A stretch of DNA of 56,530 nucleotides from Burkholderiales bacterium (GTDB lineage: Bacteria; Pseudomonadota; Gammaproteobacteria; Burkholderiales; Burkholderiaceae_C), in assembly GCA_947508055.1 (NCBI GenBank), contig CANNRR010000003.1, positions 1 to 56,530 of the forward strand. The letters run 5' to 3'. A program made the position numbers and the translations under genes. The notes under the pieces were generated by a model. That model was given only the letters and a program-made list of their open reading frames with translations. It searched no databases and was not told the DNA's origin. Positions 17,657 through 28,033 of the stretch are shown here, in pieces. The first letter of the stretch is position 1; each line of letters begins with the position of its first letter.

Positions 17657-18723
17657 GTGCAAAGCTCCTCACAGGCGGCCACCACCGCATCTGCAGCCTG
17701 TAATTTTTGAAGCTTTTTGGCCTCTAGGGCCCGTGAAAGCAGCGTGGAGCGCTCTGTTTTTTGTAGCATATCTGCCAGCAGCGCGGGGGTCAACTCGTTT
17801 TGAGAGATGAGCCAACCGGCTCCCTGATCGACCAGAAAGCGGGCGTTGTGGGTTTGATGGTCATCGACGGCTGACGGAAAGGGAACCAACAGGGCCGCTG
17901 CACCCACGGCAGCCATCTCGGTCACGGTGCTGGCACCGGCACGACAGATCACCCAGTCGGCATCGGCGAAGGCTTGAGCCGTGTTGTCAATAAAGGGCGT
18001 CAACTGGGCTTGCACTCCAGCGGCGGCATAGTTGTTGCGCAATTCATTGATCTGTTTCTCGCCGCTTTGGTGTGTCACCACAGGACGCAGGACTTCCGGA
18101 ATCAAAGCGAGAGCCTGCGGAACCACGGTATTGAGCGCTTTGGCTCCCAGGCTGCCGCCCACCACCAGCACCCGCAAGGGGCCCGTGCGGTTCGCAAAGC
18201 GCTCCTGCGGATCGGGTTGCACTAAAAATTCGGCGCGCAAGGGGTTGCCCACCCACTTCCCTTTGGCAAGGACGTTGGGGAACGCGGTAAACACCCGGCG
18301 CGCCACGACCGCCAATACACGATTGGCCATGCCGGCCACCGAGTTCTGCTCGTGCAGCACGAGTGGTTTACCCATCAACACACCCATCAGCCCGCCCGGC
18401 AGTGTGATGTAGCCCCCCAGCCCCACCAGCACGTCGGGCTTGACCCGGCGCACAACCTTCAGGCTTTGAGCAAATGCGCGCAACAAACGCAGCGGCAGCG
18501 CGAGCAGCGTGCGCAAGCCCTTGCCGCGAACGCCAGAAAAATCTACCGATTCAAACGCGAAGCCTTTCGGCGGTACCAGGCGACTCTCCATGCTGTTTGG
18601 GCCACCCAACCAGTGCACACGCCAGCCCCGCTCGCGCAGGGCCATTGCCACGGCAAGACCCGGAAAAATATGGCCGCCCGTGCCCCCGGCCATAACCAAC
18701 GCGCACTTTTGTATCTGGCTCAT
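17653..18723 (-). CDS. murG: Lipid II synthase MurG
   Basis: A GT28 glycosyltransferase that adds GlcNAc to lipid I on the inner face of the membrane, giving lipid II. The 356-residue protein has the N-terminal loop [17 protein letters not shown], the second loop [10 protein letters not shown], and the UDP-binding segment [15 protein letters not shown]. It overlaps ftsW and murC by 4 nt at its two ends. The C-terminal helix region (about residues 318-342) is encoded by repeat copy C, without changing the overall length from that of the E. coli protein. Confidence 0.96.
   Translation of the reverse strand: MSQIQKCALVMAGGTGGHIFPGLAVAMALRERGWRVHWLGGPNSMESRLVPPKGFAFESVDFSGVRGKGLRTLLALPLRLLRAFAQSLKVVRRVKPDVLVGLGGYITLPGGLMGVLMGKPLVLHEQNSVAGMANRVLAVVARRVFTAFPNVLAKGKWVGNPLRAEFLVQPDPQERFANRTGPLRVLVVGGSLGAKALNTVVPQALALIPEVLRPVVTHQSGEKQINELRNNYAAAGVQAQLTPFIDNTAQAFADADWVICRAGASTVTEMAAVGAAALLVPFPSAVDDHQTHNARFLVDQGAGWLISQNELTPALLADMLQKTERSTLLSRALEAKKLQKLQAADAVVAACEELCT
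17698..17767 (-). repeat. Short dispersed repeat, copy C (inside murG)
   Basis: Minus strand: GCTACAAAAAACAGAGCGCT then CCACGCTGCTTTCACGGG, CCCTAGAGGCCAAAAAGC and TTCAAAAATTACAG. This is the longest copy. It is translated in frame as [12 protein letters not shown] and [11 protein letters not shown] near the MurG C-terminus. Confidence 0.7.
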
Positions 18724-19985
18724 ACACGGCCTCCGTGCATGAGTTGTCGATTTTCATAATCAATCCGAAGAACGACTGCGATGGCGACCATGTTGATCAG
18801 GATGGCAGATCCGCCGTAACTCATCAGCGGCAGCGTCAGTCCCTTGGTCGGCAACGCGCCCAGGTTCACACCCATGTTGATGAAGGACTGAAAACCCATC
18901 CAAATGCCCACGCCCTGCGCGGTGAGCCCGGCAAACACCCGGTCCAGCGCGATGGCCTGGCGACCGATGTGCATGATGCGCCGGGTCAGCCACAGGAACA
19001 GGCCAATCACCACCAGCACGCCCACCAGTCCAAATTCTTCACCGATTACAGCCAGCAAAAAATCGGTGTGCGCCTCGGGCAGCCAGTGCAACTTCTCAAC
19101 ACTGCCACCCAAACCGACACCAAATATCTCGCCCCGCCCAATCGCGATCAACGAGTGAGACAGCTGATAGCCCTTGCCCAGCGCATACTTCTCAGTCCAC
19201 GGATCGAGGTAGGCAAAGATACGCTCGCGTCGCCATTCGCTCAGCGCAATCATCAAGCCAAATGCGACCACCAGAATCGCCGCAATCAGGAAAAACATAC
19301 GGGCATTGACGCCACCCAAGAACAAAATGCCCATGGCAATTACGGCGATCACCATGAAGCCACCCATATCGGGTTCGGCCAGCAGCAGCAGTCCGACCAC
19401 CGCCACGGCGCCCGCCATCGGCATGACGGCGCGGAAAAAGCGCTCCTTCACGTCCATCTTGCGCACCATGTAGTCAGCCGCGTAGAGCAGCACTGCAAAC
19501 TTTGCCAGCTCAGACGGCTGGAAGCTCAACGGTCCTAACGATATCCAGCGGCGCGCGCCATACACCACTTTGCCAACCCCCGGTATAAGCACAGCAATCA
19601 GGAGTACCAGCGATGCAACAAACAGCCAGGGCGCGGACTTTTCCCAAACCGCGATCGGCACCTGAAACGCAATCAACGCACTGACAAAGGCGGTAAGCAC
19701 CCACATGGCGTGTCGAACCAAAAAGTAGGTGTGGGTGTATTTGGCAAACTTGGGGTTGTCCGGCATGGCGATGGACGCCGAATACACCATGACCATGCCC
19801 CACATCAGCAAGGCGACGACAACCCATACGAGAGGCTGATCAAACCCGCGGGTCTGCGGCACGTCCGTCGTTGCCGCAAAGGAACCTCGCCCACCGAGGC
19901 GAACCGGCAATGGCGCTGTGCTAGCCGTCCCAACCGCCGGACGCAGGGAGAACCAGCCCGACAGGGTTTGACCCAGTGCGCTCAT
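18720..19985 (-). CDS. ftsW: Septal peptidoglycan polymerase FtsW (SEDS)
   Basis: FtsW polymerises glycan strands at the septum together with FtsI. The 421-residue protein has about ten membrane helices, [35 protein letters not shown], and the C-terminal [10 protein letters not shown]. The likely start is the ATG at 19985 ([12 protein letters not shown]), overlapping the murD stop by 4 nt; the frame is open 19 codons further upstream within murD. A cytoplasmic N-terminus of about 50 residues is longer than in RodA. Position between murD and murG confirms FtsW. Confidence 0.96.
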   Translation of the reverse strand: MSALGQTLSGWFSLRPAVGTASTAPLPVRLGGRGSFAATTDVPQTRGFDQPLVWVVVALLMWGMVMVYSASIAMPDNPKFAKYTHTYFLVRHAMWVLTAFVSALIAFQVPIAVWEKSAPWLFVASLVLLIAVLIPGVGKVVYGARRWISLGPLSFQPSELAKFAVLLYAADYMVRKMDVKERFFRAVMPMAGAVAVVGLLLLAEPDMGGFMVIAVIAMGILFLGGVNARMFFLIAAILVVAFGLMIALSEWRRERIFAYLDPWTEKYALGKGYQLSHSLIAIGRGEIFGVGLGGSVEKLHWLPEAHTDFLLAVIGEEFGLVGVLVVIGLFLWLTRRIMHIGRQAIALDRVFAGLTAQGVGIWMGFQSFINMGVNLGALPTKGLTLPLMSYGGSAILINMVAIAVVLRIDYENRQLMHGGRV

Positions 19986-21691
19986 GCAACACCCTCCATG
20001 TCGACGCCGGTTGCCAAGGCCAGATTCTTCACTGCCTGACAAAACACACGCGCCCGGTGCTCGTAGTTGTCAAACATATCGAAGCTGGCGCAGGCCGGGG
20101 ACATCAGCACCGCATCGCCCGCGTGGGCACGCTGATTGGCCAGCGCCACGGCTGCCTCCATGGAGTCAGCGTCCAGCAGCGCAGTACCAGTCTCAGCGAG
20201 CGCATCGCGAATCAAAGAGGCATCACGTCCGATCAGCACCACAGCCCGCGCGTAACGGGCGATGGGTGCGGCCAAAGGCGAGAAATCCTGCCCCTTGCCC
20301 TCGCCGCCGAGGATGACAACGACCCGTCGGTCGGCACCCAAGCCCTGCAGAGCGGCCACGGTTGCACCCACATTGGTGCCCTTGCTGTCGTCGAAGAACT
20401 CCACCGCATTAAGGATGCCGATGGGCTCCACCCGGTGGGGCTCCCCACGGTATTCGCGCAAGCCAAACAGGATGGGCGCCAGCGGGCAACCCGCTGCAGC
20501 GCACAGAGCCAGCGCCGCCAAAGCATTGGTGGCGTTGTGCCGTCCTCGGATGCGCAGGGCATCGGCCGGCATCAGGCGTTGAATATGCAACTCGTCAGCA
20601 ACATCCTTACGCTTTTTGCGTGTTTCGTCAGCCTCCAGTGCGCGCACCAACCACACCATGCCGTTGACCTCTTCAATACCAAAATCACCGGGGCGCTGTG
20701 GCAAGTCACTGCCAAAGGTGACGTGGGCGCGAACTTGCGCACGTTGCAGCTTGACCCGCACCGGCTCGGGCAACATGCCCATGACCCGCGCGTCGTCGCG
20801 GTTGAGCACCATCAGGCCGTGCTGGCCAAAGATGCGGGACTTGGCCAACGCATACGCTTCCATGCTGCCATGCCAGTCCAGATGGTCTTGCGTAACATTG
20901 AGCACCACCGCCGCGGTTGGCTCCAGGCCGGCGACGCCATCGAGCTGAAAACTCGACAGTTCCAGCACCCAGACCTCGGGCAGGGTATTGGCATCCAGAT
21001 GTCCGGACAGCGTATCCAGCAATGTAGGACCAATATTGCCTGCCACCGCCACGGCTTTTCCCGCATGCGCAAATAATTGACCCGTCAAGGACGTGACCGT
21101 GGTTTTTCCGTTGGTACCCGTTATGGCCAGCACTGCGGGCGTATAGGCCCGTGCGCTGCGCAGCGACTGCAATGCCATGGCAAACAGACTCAGTTCGCCG
21201 CCAACAGGGATGCCCGACGCGCGCGCCGCATCCCCAACCGGGGCAACGGTATCAGGACTCAAGCCAGGAGAGCAGTACACGGCTTGCAGGCCCTGCCCCT
21301 CGACCAGGCCGGCGTGAAACTCACCCGCCACAAAGTGGACCTGCGCCAACTCCTGTTGCAGGGTGGTCAATTGGGGCGGCGCGGCGCGGGTGTCAGCCAC
21401 GGTAACGCGGGCTGCGCCCGTCTGCACACACCAGCGCGCCATGGCCAGGCCCGATACCCCCAGACCCAGTATCAGGATGTTCTGCCCCAGCAAGGGTTGC
21501 CATGGGCCATCGGCGACCATTTCGTCAAGCGCCGTTGGCTGCAACTCTGTCAGCACCGACGGTGCAAGCTCGCCCGCTGCAGCAGGCTCCGACTTATCGA
21601 CTTGCGTGTCGGTAAAAATGCGCGCGACAAACGCCGCCGCATCGCTTGCGGCGGTAAGCGTGGTGGCTAGTTGCGGCTCGTGTGGATTCAT
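19982..21691 (-). CDS. murD: UDP-MurNAc-L-Ala--D-glutamate ligase MurD
   Basis: MurD adds D-Glu to UDP-MurNAc-L-Ala. The start is the ATG at 21691 ([12 protein letters not shown]), overlapping the mraY stop as ATGA, although the frame runs open far upstream within mraY. At 569 residues it is about 120 longer than E. coli MurD. An extra Ala/Thr/Glu-rich N-terminus of about 68 residues precedes the core, which begins [20 protein letters not shown], and a Lys/Arg insertion ([10 protein letters not shown]) lies in the central region. The ATP loop is [12 protein letters not shown] and the C-domain carries [13 protein letters not shown]. Confidence 0.95.
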   Translation of the reverse strand: MNPHEPQLATTLTAASDAAAFVARIFTDTQVDKSEPAAAGELAPSVLTELQPTALDEMVADGPWQPLLGQNILILGLGVSGLAMARWCVQTGAARVTVADTRAAPPQLTTLQQELAQVHFVAGEFHAGLVEGQGLQAVYCSPGLSPDTVAPVGDAARASGIPVGGELSLFAMALQSLRSARAYTPAVLAITGTNGKTTVTSLTGQLFAHAGKAVAVAGNIGPTLLDTLSGHLDANTLPEVWVLELSSFQLDGVAGLEPTAAVVLNVTQDHLDWHGSMEAYALAKSRIFGQHGLMVLNRDDARVMGMLPEPVRVKLQRAQVRAHVTFGSDLPQRPGDFGIEEVNGMVWLVRALEADETRKKRKDVADELHIQRLMPADALRIRGRHNATNALAALALCAAAGCPLAPILFGLREYRGEPHRVEPIGILNAVEFFDDSKGTNVGATVAALQGLGADRRVVVILGGEGKGQDFSPLAAPIARYARAVVLIGRDASLIRDALAETGTALLDADSMEAAVALANQRAHAGDAVLMSPACASFDMFDNYEHRARVFCQAVKNLALATGVDMEGVA

Positions 21692-22866
21692 CTGAGTTTC
21701 AGGGTGGACAGGCCCACGAGGCACAGCAGCATGGTGATGATCCAAAAGCGCACCACGACTTGCGTCTCTTTCCAGCCTTCTTTCTCGAAATGGTGGTGCA
21801 GTGGCGCCATCTTGAACAGGCGACGACCCTGGCCATCTTTCTTCTTCGTGTACTTGAAGTAGGTCACCTGCAGCATGACCGACAAAGCCTCCACCACAAA
21901 GATGCCGCCCATGATGGCCAGCACAATCTCCTGGCGAACAATGACCGCGATGGTGCCCAGGGCTGCGCCAAGGGCCAGCGCTCCGACGTCGCCCATGAAT
22001 ACCTGCGCTGGGTGGGTGTTGAACCAAAGAAAGGCCAACCCTGAACCCGCCATGGCCCCACAAAACACCATTAATTCGCCGGAGCCCGGAATATGCGGAA
22101 AGAACAGGTATTTGGAGTAGACAGCGCTGCCCGTGACGTAGGCAAAAACGCCCAGAGATGCGCCGACCAATACCACCGGCATGATGGCCAAACCATCGAG
22201 GCCATCGGTCAGGTTGACCGCGTTACTGGATCCCACAATAACCAGGTAGCTAAGCACCACAAACCCAAAAACACCCAGGGGGTAGCTCACCTCCTTGATG
22301 AATGGCAATAGCAGGCCAGCCTTGGGTGGCAGATTGACATCAAACCCGGAACGCACCCAGTTGAAGAACAGTTCCAACACCCGCAGGTTGGAGTTCTCGG
22401 AAATACTGAACACCAGGTAAAGAGCGGCGAGCAGACCGATCACGGATTGCCAGAAGTACTTTTCCCGTGAGCGCATACCTTCCGGGTCTTTGTTAACTAC
22501 CTTGCGCCAGTCATCCACCCAGCCAATCGCACCGAACCCCAGTGTCACCAACAGCACGATCCAGACAAACCGGTTGCTCAGATCGACCCACAAAAGAGTT
22601 GAAATCGCAATCGACAAAAGAATCAGCACACCGCCCATGGTGGGTGTGCCACTCTTGTGCAGATGGGTCTCCATTCCATAGCCGCGCACCGGTTGCCCGA
22701 TCTTTAACTCACGCAAACGGCCAATGACATAGGGACCGGCGGCCAGTCCAATGAGCAATGCGGTAAGCGCCGCCATCACGGCGCGAAACGTCAGGTACTG
22801 AAACACCCGGAAATAGCCGAACTCTGGCGAAAGTGTTTGAAGCCATTGGGCCAAACTCAATAGCAT
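21688..22866 (-). CDS. mraY: Phospho-MurNAc-pentapeptide translocase MraY
   Basis: MraY transfers phospho-MurNAc-pentapeptide to undecaprenyl phosphate, making lipid I. The 392-residue protein is polytopic with about ten helices. It has [11 protein letters not shown], the catalytic region [14 protein letters not shown], and [11 protein letters not shown] followed by the histidine cluster [11 protein letters not shown]. Its end overlaps murD. Upstream, a 99-nt gap with a GC-rich repeat separates it from murF. This is the largest break in the otherwise overlapping mur genes. Confidence 0.97.
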   Translation of the reverse strand: MLLSLAQWLQTLSPEFGYFRVFQYLTFRAVMAALTALLIGLAAGPYVIGRLRELKIGQPVRGYGMETHLHKSGTPTMGGVLILLSIAISTLLWVDLSNRFVWIVLLVTLGFGAIGWVDDWRKVVNKDPEGMRSREKYFWQSVIGLLAALYLVFSISENSNLRVLELFFNWVRSGFDVNLPPKAGLLLPFIKEVSYPLGVFGFVVLSYLVIVGSSNAVNLTDGLDGLAIMPVVLVGASLGVFAYVTGSAVYSKYLFFPHIPGSGELMVFCGAMAGSGLAFLWFNTHPAQVFMGDVGALALGAALGTIAVIVRQEIVLAIMGGIFVVEALSVMLQVTYFKYTKKKDGQGRRLFKMAPLHHHFEKEGWKETQVVVRFWIITMLLCLVGLSTLKLR

Positions 22867-22869
22867 TGA

Positions 22870-22945
22870 GCCTCCTGTCGAGCCGCCTCAAAGGAGGCAA
22901 GCCACCCTTGGGGGGGGAGCAAATGAATATGAGCGTGAGGGGTCA
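22870..22945. repeat. GC-rich spacer element between mraY and murF
   Basis: Contains GCCTCAAAGGAGGC (a 5-bp hairpin), a run of eight or more G residues, and AATATGAGCGTGAGGGG. It resembles the repeat-like filler seen at 11731-11822 in being G-run-rich and palindromic. I recall related sequence in other Comamonadaceae intergenic gaps, but the match is by eye only. Confidence 0.35.
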
Positions 22946-22965
22946 ACTTCTCTCCAAACAATGAC

Positions 22966-24396
22966 TCAGCTCGCACGGCGACGCTCCTGTTGTGATGGGG
23001 TACTGGCCACCATGCCCGATAGAGCATCGACCACACGCTCCATCCGCATAAACCGCGATCCCTTAATCAGCACGCTGCGCAGATGGGGCAAGTCGTTCAG
23101 CAGCACGTCGATCAATTGTTCTGCAGACTCAAAATGCTGCGCGCCCTCAAAGGCGTTGGCTGCAACCTGTGCCAACTCGCCTAAAGTCAAAACCTGCTCA
23201 ATGCCCCGGGCCTTGGCGTAACGACCAGCCTCTGCGTGGAACATGGGACCTTGGTGGCCCACTTCACCCATGTCCCCCAGCACCAGCAAACGTGGGCCGG
23301 GCAAATCGGCCAACACATCAATGGCGGCGCGCACGGAATCTGGATTGGCGTTGTAGGTGTCATCGACCATAGTCACCTCGCGCCCCTGAACGGCCAGCAG
23401 CAATGCTTTGGAGCGGCCCTTGACCGGTACGAACGCCTGCAGCCCATCCACCACGGCAGACGCCGATACACCAGCGGCCAGCGCAGCGGCCGCTGCAGCC
23501 AGGGAGTTCTTGACGTTGTGGCGTCCGGCAATATCCAGGCGGTAATGCAAGTCTTGCTCCATTCCACGCGCGTGGACCTGCCAGGCGCCAGCAACCCACT
23601 GCGCCTGCACACAAACCAGAGCATCGCGGCCAGCCTCGCCGTCCAGCGCAAACCGCACAGTGCGCCGTGACCCGGCCAACACTTCCCACACGGTGGTATG
23701 TTCGTCGTCCCGCGGAATCACCACGACGCCCTGCGGGCCAAGAGGCGTGATGACGGAACCATTTTCCAAAGCGACGGCACGCACCGTGTGCATGAATTCC
23801 AGATGTTCACGTTGCGCGTTGTTGATAAGGGCCACGGTGGGCTGTGCCATCGCCGCCAGTACCGCGATTTCGCCGGGATGGTTCATGCCCAACTCGATCA
23901 CCGCAATCTGGTGCTGTGCACGCAGACGCAGCAACGTCATTGGGACACCGATGTCGTTATTAAGATTGCCGCGCGTGGCCAACGAAGCACCATCGGGTCT
24001 GGAACTCGCAAGGATAGAGGCCAGCATCTGCGTGACCGTGGTTTTGCCGTTGCTACCGGTAACGGCGATCAGTGGCAAAGTGAATTGGGCACGCCAAGCG
24101 TGGGCCAACGTGCCCAGCGCGAGACGAGTATCAGGCACAACGATACATGCCATGCGTTTGACCTCACTGCGATCCGCACAGGTATGGCAAAGAGCGGCAA
24201 CCGCACCGCGCTGCTGAGCCTCCAACAGGAAATCATTGGCGTCGTAGCGCTCACCCTTGAGTGCGACAAACAGGTCGCCCGCCTCTATGGTGCGGGTGTC
24301 TGTGTGCACGCGACTGACGTTTGTTGAACCGTTGCCCTCAAGCTGTGCGCCGGGCAACCACTGAACCACTTGGGCAATCGACATGATGGAACTCAT
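22966..24396 (-). CDS. murF: UDP-MurNAc-tripeptide--D-Ala-D-Ala ligase MurF
   Basis: MurF completes the cytoplasmic pentapeptide precursor by adding D-Ala-D-Ala from Ddl. It has 476 residues from the ATG at 24396, which overlaps the murE stop as ATGA; a second ATG (24384) is possible. Motifs are the ATP loop TGSNGKTTVTQML, MNHPGEIAVLA, NNAQREHLEF, and the C-domain VDDTYNANPDSVRAA. It is placed murE-murF as in nearly all proteobacteria. Confidence 0.96.
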   Translation of the reverse strand: MSSIMSIAQVVQWLPGAQLEGNGSTNVSRVHTDTRTIEAGDLFVALKGERYDANDFLLEAQQRGAVAALCHTCADRSEVKRMACIVVPDTRLALGTLAHAWRAQFTLPLIAVTGSNGKTTVTQMLASILASSRPDGASLATRGNLNNDIGVPMTLLRLRAQHQIAVIELGMNHPGEIAVLAAMAQPTVALINNAQREHLEFMHTVRAVALENGSVITPLGPQGVVVIPRDDEHTTVWEVLAGSRRTVRFALDGEAGRDALVCVQAQWVAGAWQVHARGMEQDLHYRLDIAGRHNVKNSLAAAAAALAAGVSASAVVDGLQAFVPVKGRSKALLLAVQGREVTMVDDTYNANPDSVRAAIDVLADLPGPRLLVLGDMGEVGHQGPMFHAEAGRYAKARGIEQVLTLGELAQVAANAFEGAQHFESAEQLIDVLLNDLPHLRSVLIKGSRFMRMERVVDALSGMVASTPSQQERRRAS

Positions 24397-25931
24397 GTAC
24401 CACCCCCGGCCACCCGCTGGCCACGGCACTGAAGGGCGCGCTGCGCATGGTCACGATCCAGAAAAGCATGCTTGACGCCGGCAACCTCCTGGGTTGCCTC
24501 GTGTCCCTTTCCTGCGAGTAAGACCACGTCATGCGGCGCGGCGCGGTCAATGGCATCCGCAATCGCCAGCGCACGGTCGGTCTGAACCGTCACCGCTTTG
24601 CTTTGCACGAGGCCCAACAAGATTTGCGCGATGATGGCTTCGGGTTTCTCCTGGCGCGGGTTGTCACTGGTGACCACCACCTGATCAGACTTTTGCGAGG
24701 CAATGGCGCCCATCAGTGGGCGCTTGGATGGATCGCGGTCACCGCCACAGCCAAACACGCACCACAGGCGTCCGCCGCGCTGCGCTGCCAAGGGGCGCAG
24801 CGCAGACAAGGCCTGGCCCAGGGCATCTGGTGTATGGGCGTAGTCAACAACAACCATGGGTTCTCCGGGCTCAACCAAACACTCCATGCGCCCTGGAACC
24901 GAGTGCAATGCACTGCAGGCCCGCACGGCCGCCTGCAACGGCACACCCAGGCCACGCATGGCAGCTATCACACCGAGCAGGTTGGATACGTTGTAGGTAC
25001 CAATCATGCAGGTCTGCAGCACGTGCACCTCGTCCCCTTCGACGACTTCAAAACGCAGTCCAGTGGTTTCGTAGCCAATGGCTCTGGCCTGGAGGCGCGC
25101 CGACTGTTTGCATGACACGGTCCAGACATCGAGTTGCTCTGCAGTTAGCGCTTGCGCCAGTTGTGCGCCCTGCACATCATCCACATTGATAACTACGCAC
25201 TCCAGCCCTGGCCATGAAAACAATTTGCGCTTTGAATCCCAATACACCGCCATGCTGCCGTGGTAGTCCAGATGGTCCTGGGTGAAGTTGGTGAACACGG
25301 CTACGCAAATCCGGGTGCCACCGAGTCTGTGCTCTTCAATTCCAATGGATGAGGCCTCGATTGCGCAGGCCGTAAGACCTTCGGTCACGAACTGGCGCAA
25401 GGTCCGCTGTAACATGACCGGGTCGGGGGTGGTCATGCCGGTGGAGATAACATTGGCCACCGCTTGTTGACCCGACGCAGCCGCACCGGATGGTGGGCGA
25501 CCAACGCCCAAGGTCCCCACCATACCGCAGGGCCGAGCCTGATCAGCTGGCAAGATGGAAAGCGCCTGAGCAAGCCACCAGACAGTTGAGGTCTTGCCAT
25601 TGGTCCCGGTGACAGCGACCACCGACAGGTCGGCTGACGGAATACCAAAAAATTCTGATGCGATCTGTCCTGTGTTGCTCTTGAGACCATGGAAGCTCGC
25701 CGTCGTATCTCCATCCAGTGCATAGGCTGACACGCCATCCCGCTCGACAAGACACGCAGCAGCACCACGTTGCATTGCGTCGGGAACGTACTTGCGAGCA
25801 TCCACCACCGTGCCAGGCCAGGCGATGAAGCCATCTCCCGGGCTCAACGCACGGCTATCCGAGAACAGCGTACCCGTGACGTGCTGACTTAGCCACTGCG
25901 CGGCTTGCGTGGGGGTTTGAAAGTTCTGCAT
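24393..25931 (-). CDS. murE: UDP-MurNAc-dipeptide--meso-DAP ligase MurE
   Basis: MurE adds the third amino acid. The motif SDNPRQEKPEAI is the meso-diaminopimelate-specific form of the DNPR box, so the wall is the usual Gram-negative type. It has 512 residues with ATP loop TGTNGKTSTVWW, IEASSIGIEEHRL, and FTNFTQDHLDYHGSM. The ATG shares one base with the ftsI stop codon (TGATG), and the stop overlaps murF by 4 nt. Confidence 0.96.
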   Translation of the reverse strand: MQNFQTPTQAAQWLSQHVTGTLFSDSRALSPGDGFIAWPGTVVDARKYVPDAMQRGAAACLVERDGVSAYALDGDTTASFHGLKSNTGQIASEFFGIPSADLSVVAVTGTNGKTSTVWWLAQALSILPADQARPCGMVGTLGVGRPPSGAAASGQQAVANVISTGMTTPDPVMLQRTLRQFVTEGLTACAIEASSIGIEEHRLGGTRICVAVFTNFTQDHLDYHGSMAVYWDSKRKLFSWPGLECVVINVDDVQGAQLAQALTAEQLDVWTVSCKQSARLQARAIGYETTGLRFEVVEGDEVHVLQTCMIGTYNVSNLLGVIAAMRGLGVPLQAAVRACSALHSVPGRMECLVEPGEPMVVVDYAHTPDALGQALSALRPLAAQRGGRLWCVFGCGGDRDPSKRPLMGAIASQKSDQVVVTSDNPRQEKPEAIIAQILLGLVQSKAVTVQTDRALAIADAIDRAAPHDVVLLAGKGHEATQEVAGVKHAFLDRDHAQRALQCRGQRVAGGGT

Positions 25932-27664
25932 CAGAAGCTTTCCTCCACAGCCTGCGCCACGATTTGCGGGCGCACGGCCATGTCGGGTTGCACGCCCAGC
26001 ATGCGCAGGGTTTGCTGTACGGTTTCACTGAAAACCGGTGCGGCCACATCGCCACCAAAGTACTTCCCATTGCTGGGCTCGTCAATCATCACGGCCACCA
26101 CGATACGCGGGTTGTCGATCGGGGCAATACCGACAAAGAAGCCTCGGTATTTCTTGTCTGCGTAACCCTTGCCCTCTTGCTTGTGTGCCGTACCGGTCTT
26201 TCCTCCCACCGAATAGCCCATCGTCTGTGCCTTCGGGGCCGTGCCGCCAGGGCCTGTCACCAGATGCAGCATATGCAGCACCTGTTGCGCGTGATTGACA
26301 TCCATTACACGGACACCTGGCGCGGGTTGGGTGGACTTCAGCAGCGTGACCGGTGCCAACTCACCTTCACGGGCAAACACGCTGTAAGCCCGGGCCAACT
26401 GAAACAGGCTGCTCGACAGACCGTATCCGTAACTCATGGTCGCTTGCTCAATCGGACGCCAGGTCTTGAAAGCCCGCAACCGACCGCTGACCACGCCCGG
26501 GAAAGGTACCTGGGGTTTCTGGCCAAAGCCAACCTGACTGAACATCTCCCACATTTCATGGGGCTGCATTTGCATGGCCATCTTGACCGTGCCCACGTTG
26601 CTGGACTTTTGAATGACTTCATTGACGGTCAGGGCGCCATGCGGATGGGCGTCGCTGATAGTGGCTCCGCCCACGGTGATTCGTCCGGGTGCCGTCTGGA
26701 TCACCGTCTCGGGCTTGACCAGCCCCTTTTCCAGCGCCAGTGCAATCACAAACGGCTTCATCGTCGAACCGGGCTCGAACGTATCCGTCAAGGCACGGTT
26801 CCTGAGTTGAGCACCCGTCAAATTGGCACGCTTGGCCGGCGAATAGCTGGGGTAATTGGCCAAGGCCAGAACCTCACCAGTGACGACGTCGAGGACCACC
26901 ACACTGCCAGCCTTGGCCTTGTTTTCAAGCACTGCGTCGCGCAACTTCTGGTAGGCAAAAAACTGTACTTTGCTGTCAATACTGAGTTGCAGGTCACGGC
27001 CATCGATCGGGGGTATCTGGTCGCCCACGTCCTCCACGGCGCGCCCCATGCGGTCCTTGATCACCCGGCGCGAACCGTTGCGTCCGGAGAGGTCTTTGTT
27101 GAAAGTCAGCTCAACGCCCTCCTGCCCCTTGTCCTCCACATTGGTGAAACCCACGACATGAACGGCGGACTCCCCTTCCGGATATTCGCGCTTGTATTCC
27201 TTGCGTTGATACATCCCCTTAATGTTCAGGGCACTGATCTGACGAGCCACCGATTCATCTACTTGGCGCTTGACCCAGACAAAAGTCTTGTCCTCATCGG
27301 CGAATTTTTTCTGCAATTCGGCGACCGGCATTTCCAGCAACTTGGCCAGGCGCTGCAGCTGCTCCTTGTCGATTTCGACGTCTTCCGGAATGGCCCAGAT
27401 GCTGGGTGCTGGCACACTCGACGCCAGGATCAGGCCGTTGCGGTCCAAGATGCGCCCACGATTGGCCGGTAGTTCCAGCGTACGGGCAAAGCGCACTTCA
27501 CCCTGGTGCTGGAAAAAATCATTGGCCACCACCTGGATATAGGCCGCGCGCGCAGCCAACCCGCAGAAGGCAAGCGCAACCGCCCCGACCACCAGTTTGC
27601 TACGCCACACCGGTGTGCGACTGGCCAGCAAAGGACTCGAGGTGTACTGAATGCTACGGCTCAT
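25931..27664 (-). CDS. ftsI: Septal transpeptidase FtsI (PBP3)
   Basis: A class B penicillin-binding protein that cross-links septal peptidoglycan made by FtsW. It has 577 residues: one membrane helix (about 24-42), a PBP dimer (pedestal) domain starting ELPANRGRILDRNG, and a transpeptidase domain. The transpeptidase carries the active-site serine in EPGSTMKPF, the SSN triad member in IQKSSNVGT, and GGKTGTAHK. It overlaps ftsL (ATGA) and touches murE by one base. Confidence 0.97.
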   Translation of the reverse strand: MSRSIQYTSSPLLASRTPVWRSKLVVGAVALAFCGLAARAAYIQVVANDFFQHQGEVRFARTLELPANRGRILDRNGLILASSVPAPSIWAIPEDVEIDKEQLQRLAKLLEMPVAELQKKFADEDKTFVWVKRQVDESVARQISALNIKGMYQRKEYKREYPEGESAVHVVGFTNVEDKGQEGVELTFNKDLSGRNGSRRVIKDRMGRAVEDVGDQIPPIDGRDLQLSIDSKVQFFAYQKLRDAVLENKAKAGSVVVLDVVTGEVLALANYPSYSPAKRANLTGAQLRNRALTDTFEPGSTMKPFVIALALEKGLVKPETVIQTAPGRITVGGATISDAHPHGALTVNEVIQKSSNVGTVKMAMQMQPHEMWEMFSQVGFGQKPQVPFPGVVSGRLRAFKTWRPIEQATMSYGYGLSSSLFQLARAYSVFAREGELAPVTLLKSTQPAPGVRVMDVNHAQQVLHMLHLVTGPGGTAPKAQTMGYSVGGKTGTAHKQEGKGYADKKYRGFFVGIAPIDNPRIVVAVMIDEPSNGKYFGGDVAAPVFSETVQQTLRMLGVQPDMAVRPQIVAQAVEESF

Positions 27665-27993
27665 CGGTTCACCTTTTTGGCAGCGCTGGCGGGGCGGGCG
27701 GCAAGGGGCTCATCCTCGCCAATGGCGGGCGCCGAATAGCTGACATAGGTCGTAACACCAGGCGAGGCGAGGCGCATTTGCAGCTTTTCCCGCGCCAAAC
27801 GCTCAACCCGAGCAGGGGTTGCTTGCGCGCGTTTTTCGACCTGCAAACGCTCGCGCTCGGTCTCCAGCCGCGTCGCCTCGCTGTGGGCCTTGTCCAATTC
27901 AAAAAACAAGCGGCGTGAGTCATATTGCACTCCCACCAGATACATGGCGCTCACCAACACCGCCAGCAACAGGACCAGATTCAATCGAATCAT
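27661..27993 (-). CDS. ftsL: Cell division protein FtsL
   Basis: A small bitopic protein of 110 residues. It has a short N-terminus, one membrane helix (about 4-22, LVLLLAVLVSAMYLV), a periplasmic leucine-zipper-like coiled coil (about 28-70), and a Pro/Ala tail. FtsL forms a complex with FtsB and FtsQ and activates FtsWI. The start at 27993 (MIRLNLVLLL) is preferred; the frame is open 31 codons upstream into rsmH. Identification rests on size, topology and position between rsmH and ftsI. Confidence 0.92.
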   Translation of the reverse strand: MIRLNLVLLLAVLVSAMYLVGVQYDSRRLFFELDKAHSEATRLETERERLQVEKRAQATPARVERLAREKLQMRLASPGVTTYVSYSAPAIGEDEPLAARPASAAKKVNR

Positions 27994-28033
27994 ACGGATA
28001 TGCCCCTCACGCCTTGGAACGGTCCTACGGCGT

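Noticed and set aside
21692-22063. N-terminal extension of murD into mraY
   Set aside because: The frame is open but the peptide matches no MurD, and the ATGA overlap at 21691 is the typical start.
25964-27472. 502-codon plus-strand frame opposite ftsI
   Set aside because: Antisense shadow of a clear PBP3 gene, with low-complexity His/Gln/Arg composition and no recognisable domain.
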